A program made the position numbers and the translations under genes. From contig DAOTUC010000068.1 of assembly GCA_034437315.1 (NCBI GenBank), forward strand, positions 1-6,774: 6,774 bases of DNA. Reading direction: 5' to 3'. This DNA is from DSAR01 sp034437315 (lineage in GTDB: Bacteria; Chloroflexota; Anaerolineae; B4-G1). Below are positions 4,780 through 6,774 of this stretch, in pieces; within the stretch, counting starts at the first letter, position 1, and every line of letters starts with the position of its first letter. The notes under the pieces are model-generated. The model was not told where the DNA came from and did not search any database. It worked only from the letters and a program-made list of their open reading frames with translations.

Positions 4780-6774
4780 TATTCCTCGCTTGTGTAACAG
4801 TCAACCTCAAGGATGTCGGGCAGGTCTTCTGGCAGGTCAGGCTCGTACTCGGCGTTCTCCAGTAGCTCGAAGGCAGGTTCCAGCCCCTCAATGCCCGCCG
4901 CCTGGATCAGTTCCAGGTCGCGGATGGCGTCCTGGACGACGCCGGGGGCAGCGGTGATCTCCAGTGCGCGGCGGTATTCCTCCAGTGCCGGAACAAGGAG
5001 ATTGGGGCGTTGGCTCGGCTCCTCCCAGCGTGGATCGCATACGGCCTGACCTACGAGGGCTGTCGCCAGCGTATAGCGCTGCTCAAAGACCGTTGAGGTC
5101 CTGTCAAGCAGAGATCGACTATCACCTATGGCATCAACAAATGCTTTTTCCGCACCAGAATCACGTTGATACAAGCGTATGATACCCAGTGTCAGCTCCG
5201 CTTGAGACTTAGTAACCGGCACACTCAAGTTTAAGGCCTCTTGACAGACTTCGTAAGCACGAGAAGTCCGTCTCATCGCAAGTAGCGCTGTGCCGAGTCG
5301 CACTAGTTGATAACTTTTCTCGCGTACGTCCTCAATCCCAATGGCTAGCGCTCGCCTCTGAAAGTCAAGGTTTCGCTCTTGATCCATATCTCGATAGACT
5401 AAACCATAGCGACTGAGGTGGATGCCCTCTCCCCGTCTATCGCCAATCTCTCGGACGATGTTCAACCCACGTTCAAATGCTTCGATGGCACGTCCAATCC
5501 GCCCTTTCAAACGATACGCAATGCCCAGGTAGCTGAGCCAAGCGCTCTCATATCGAAGATCTCCAATCCCACGCGCAATGGATAGGGTCTGTTGAAACAA
5601 TTCAATAGCTTGGTCGACACGACCGAGATCAAGATACGCTATCCCCATACGGCCTATCTGTAGATTTTTATATTGGTGATCGTCGATCTTGTAAGCGATA
5701 GAGAGGGCTATCTCGTAATATCCCAGGGCTTGCCCGATCTTCACTTGATGGTGATAAGCCAGACCCAGATCGCCAAGCAAAATCCCCCTTTCCTGAAGTC
5801 CAGAGGGTTGAAAACTGCATATGATATCGAGACTATCCTCATACAATTGGACAGCCCGTGTTACTTGTCCCCGGACGTGATACGCCCGACCTAGCCTACG
5901 CAGGGTTGTGCTTCTCCACCTGGCACTACCCTTTATAGATTCAATAGCAAGGGCTTGTTCATATAGCTCGATGGCCCAGTCGATTTCGCCCCGAGAATAG
6001 TAAGCCTGCCCAAGGCTGCTCAGATTACTCGCCATCACATCCTGGGACGTCGCGTCTGTCAGCAGCGCCTCGCGCATCGCGATCAAACGGTCGTAATGAC
6101 CCCAGAGGTGTAAATGACCTGAATCTATGGCCTCCAGCAATCGATAGGCCGCATCACAATCCCCAGCACGCACCCGATGCTCGAACTCATTCAACTGCGG
6201 CTCCAGATCGTCAATGGACTCCCACGTCTCCTCCGGCGTGCGGAGCCGGACGTAGTAATCGGCTGCGCGGCGCTCCAACGCCTGGCGGGTGTAGTCAGAT
6301 TCCGCCTCTTCCTCTTCGGGCAGTTGGCTGTAGGCGTAGTCCTGGTCGATGGGGTGGAGTGTCACCGTCTTGGCGGCGCGATCGACGCTGACGATGTTGG
6401 TGCGCGTCAGGCGTTGCACGATGCCCGGCACGTCCAGCCCCGGCGCGAATGGCTCCAATAGATAGTCCACCGCCAGCGGCGGCACCGGCTTCCTGAACAC
6501 CGCCAGCGCCTCGATCACCCGCCGCGCGTCTTGATCTAGCCGCCGGTAGTTCTCCTCAATCAGGGCCTGGACCACGTCCTCCTGCTCGTAGAATGTCTCC
6601 ATCACCTCGTCCAGCGTGGCGAAGGGATCATTGGCCAGGATGCCGGCGAGCACCTCCAGGGCGCGGGGCACGCCGTGGGCCATCTCCACGGCCTCGGCGA
6701 GCTGCTCCTCTGCTGCATCGCGCAAGCCGTAGTCCCCGTTGGGGTCCAGTTCGCGCAGCAGGGCCACGCCATCG
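4779..6774 (-). CDS. NB-ARC/TPR STAND NTPase, 5' partial (C-terminal 664 residues)
   Basis: The frame is open to the right edge, so the true start lies outside; the GTG at 6765-6767 is an internal Val. Numbering from that GTG: residues 1-75 match the helical ARC part of an NB-ARC NTPase, with a GVPRAL (GLPLAL-type) motif at 32-37. Residues 80-145 look like the winged helix, ending in LHPI (137-140), the likely counterpart of the MHD motif. Residues 155-240 are a helical linker. From about 244 to 520 there are at least seven TPR-like units of about 40 residues (pattern LGxAYxxxGxxxxAIExYExALxI), with weaker ones to about 620, then an acidic tail. Walker A and B and any N-terminal effector domain (trypsin-like protease, TIR or other) are outside the window. 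STAND proteins of this kind are signal-gated ATPase switches; the TPRs would be the sensor or partner-binding part. The stop overlaps the next gene's start. GC content falls sharply within the TPR array. Family call firm; biological role inferred. Confidence 0.9.
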   Translation of the reverse strand, partial: DGVALLRELDPNGDYGLRDAAEEQLAEAVEMAHGVPRALEVLAGILANDPFATLDEVMETFYEQEDVVQALIEENYRRLDQDARRVIEALAVFRKPVPPLAVDYLLEPFAPGLDVPGIVQRLTRTNIVSVDRAAKTVTLHPIDQDYAYSQLPEEEEAESDYTRQALERRAADYYVRLRTPEETWESIDDLEPQLNEFEHRVRAGDCDAAYRLLEAIDSGHLHLWGHYDRLIAMREALLTDATSQDVMASNLSSLGQAYYSRGEIDWAIELYEQALAIESIKGSARWRSTTLRRLGRAYHVRGQVTRAVQLYEDSLDIICSFQPSGLQERGILLGDLGLAYHHQVKIGQALGYYEIALSIAYKIDDHQYKNLQIGRMGIAYLDLGRVDQAIELFQQTLSIARGIGDLRYESAWLSYLGIAYRLKGRIGRAIEAFERGLNIVREIGDRRGEGIHLSRYGLVYRDMDQERNLDFQRRALAIGIEDVREKSYQLVRLGTALLAMRRTSRAYEVCQEALNLSVPVTKSQAELTLGIIRLYQRDSGAEKAFVDAIGDSRSLLDRTSTVFEQRYTLATALVGQAVCDPRWEEPSQRPNLLVPALEEYRRALEITAAPGVVQDAIRDLELIQAAGIEGLEPAFELLENAEYEPDLPEDLPDILEVDCYTSEE
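4783..4787 (-). promoter_or_regulatory. Ribosome binding site inside the upstream gene, coupled TAATG junction
   Basis: The last codons of the NB-ARC/TPR gene (Ser-Glu-Glu-stop) contain GAGGA, three bases before the ATG of the nuclease-STAND gene. Stop and start share one A (TAATG, 4777-4781). The close spacing favours re-initiation by ribosomes finishing the upstream gene, so the two STAND proteins are probably made in linked amounts. Confidence 0.75.
5208..6038 (-). repeat. TPR-coding array (at least seven units)
   Basis: This part of the NB-ARC/TPR gene encodes tandem helix-turn-helix units of 37-41 residues. Units begin near residues 247, 287, 329, 369, 409, 449 and 486 of the visible protein, each with the LGxAY / AxxxYExAL signature (for example GIAYLDLGRVDQAIELF and GIAYRLKGRIGRAIEAF). 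The units have diverged at the DNA level and are not near-identical copies. The sixth unit is shortened and lacks a clean second helix. The repeats resemble the TPR_12/TPR_10 style seen in kinesin-light-chain-like and NB-ARC-TPR proteins. They probably form the superhelical ligand or partner surface that gates the NTPase. Confidence 0.85.
6636..6674 (-). other. NB-ARC GLPLAL-type motif (GVPRALEVLAGIL)
   Basis: The segment reads HGVPRALEVLAGIL in context, the conserved glycine-proline turn and following helix in the ARC1 part of NB-ARC proteins, where the proline helps hold the nucleotide. Together with the downstream winged helix and LHPI motif it fixes this gene as a STAND NTPase even though Walker A and B are outside the window. 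Confidence 0.85.

Noticed and set aside
5208..6038. TPR array as recently duplicated DNA repeats
   Set aside because: The units share a protein pattern but differ widely in DNA sequence, so there is no evidence of recent tandem duplication.
6765..6767. GTG as the true start of the NB-ARC/TPR gene
   Set aside because: The frame stays open to the window edge (upstream codons read Asp-Gly), and the protein begins in the middle of an NB-ARC domain that cannot fold without its missing Walker A/B half.

Overview
All recognisable coding sequence in this window lies on the minus strand, so the genes are read from the right end to the left. Four genes are present. (1) The 3' part of an NB-ARC/TPR STAND NTPase gene runs off the right edge. 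(2) A complete 1399-residue protein follows, with an N-terminal Cap4/DUF4297-like (PD-(D/E)XK) nuclease region, a STAND-type P-loop NTPase and a very long unassigned C-terminal half; this is an Avs-like antiphage architecture. (3) Next is a complete 121-residue Trypco1 (CU044_2847-type) protein. (4) The first 37 codons of a GTG-start gene leave the window at the left edge. I see no tRNA, rRNA, CRISPR array, insertion sequence or phage gene.

The organism is most likely a filamentous or large-genome bacterium, with Chloroflexota the best guess. NB-ARC proteins with TPR arrays, and Trypco1 proteins of exactly this kind, are common there and also occur in Actinobacteria and Cyanobacteria. This is inference from protein style; nothing in the window is a taxonomic marker.

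Layout: 4779-6774, NB-ARC/TPR protein, 5' partial. 580-4779, nuclease-STAND protein, whose ATG shares one base with the preceding stop (TAATG), so the two are almost certainly translationally coupled. 538-579, a short spacer with the Trypco1 ribosome binding site. 172-537, Trypco1. 113-171, a spacer with a strong Shine-Dalgarno. 1-112, the start of the last gene. The genes are packed without visible terminators and probably form one transcription unit entered from beyond the right edge.

Inferred working: both large proteins have a STAND NTPase core (sensor-gated, oligomerising ATPase) and long C-terminal regions suited to recognising an invader. In the second protein the likely effector is the N-terminal nuclease. 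In the first, the effector lies in the missing N-terminus; a trypsin-like protease, TIR or other death-type domain would be typical. Trypco1 is known for co-occurring with trypsin-like proteases and STAND proteins in bacterial conflict systems. The window therefore looks like a compact defence or programmed-death locus with two linked STAND proteins and a Trypco1 partner, a combination I do not recognise as a named system.
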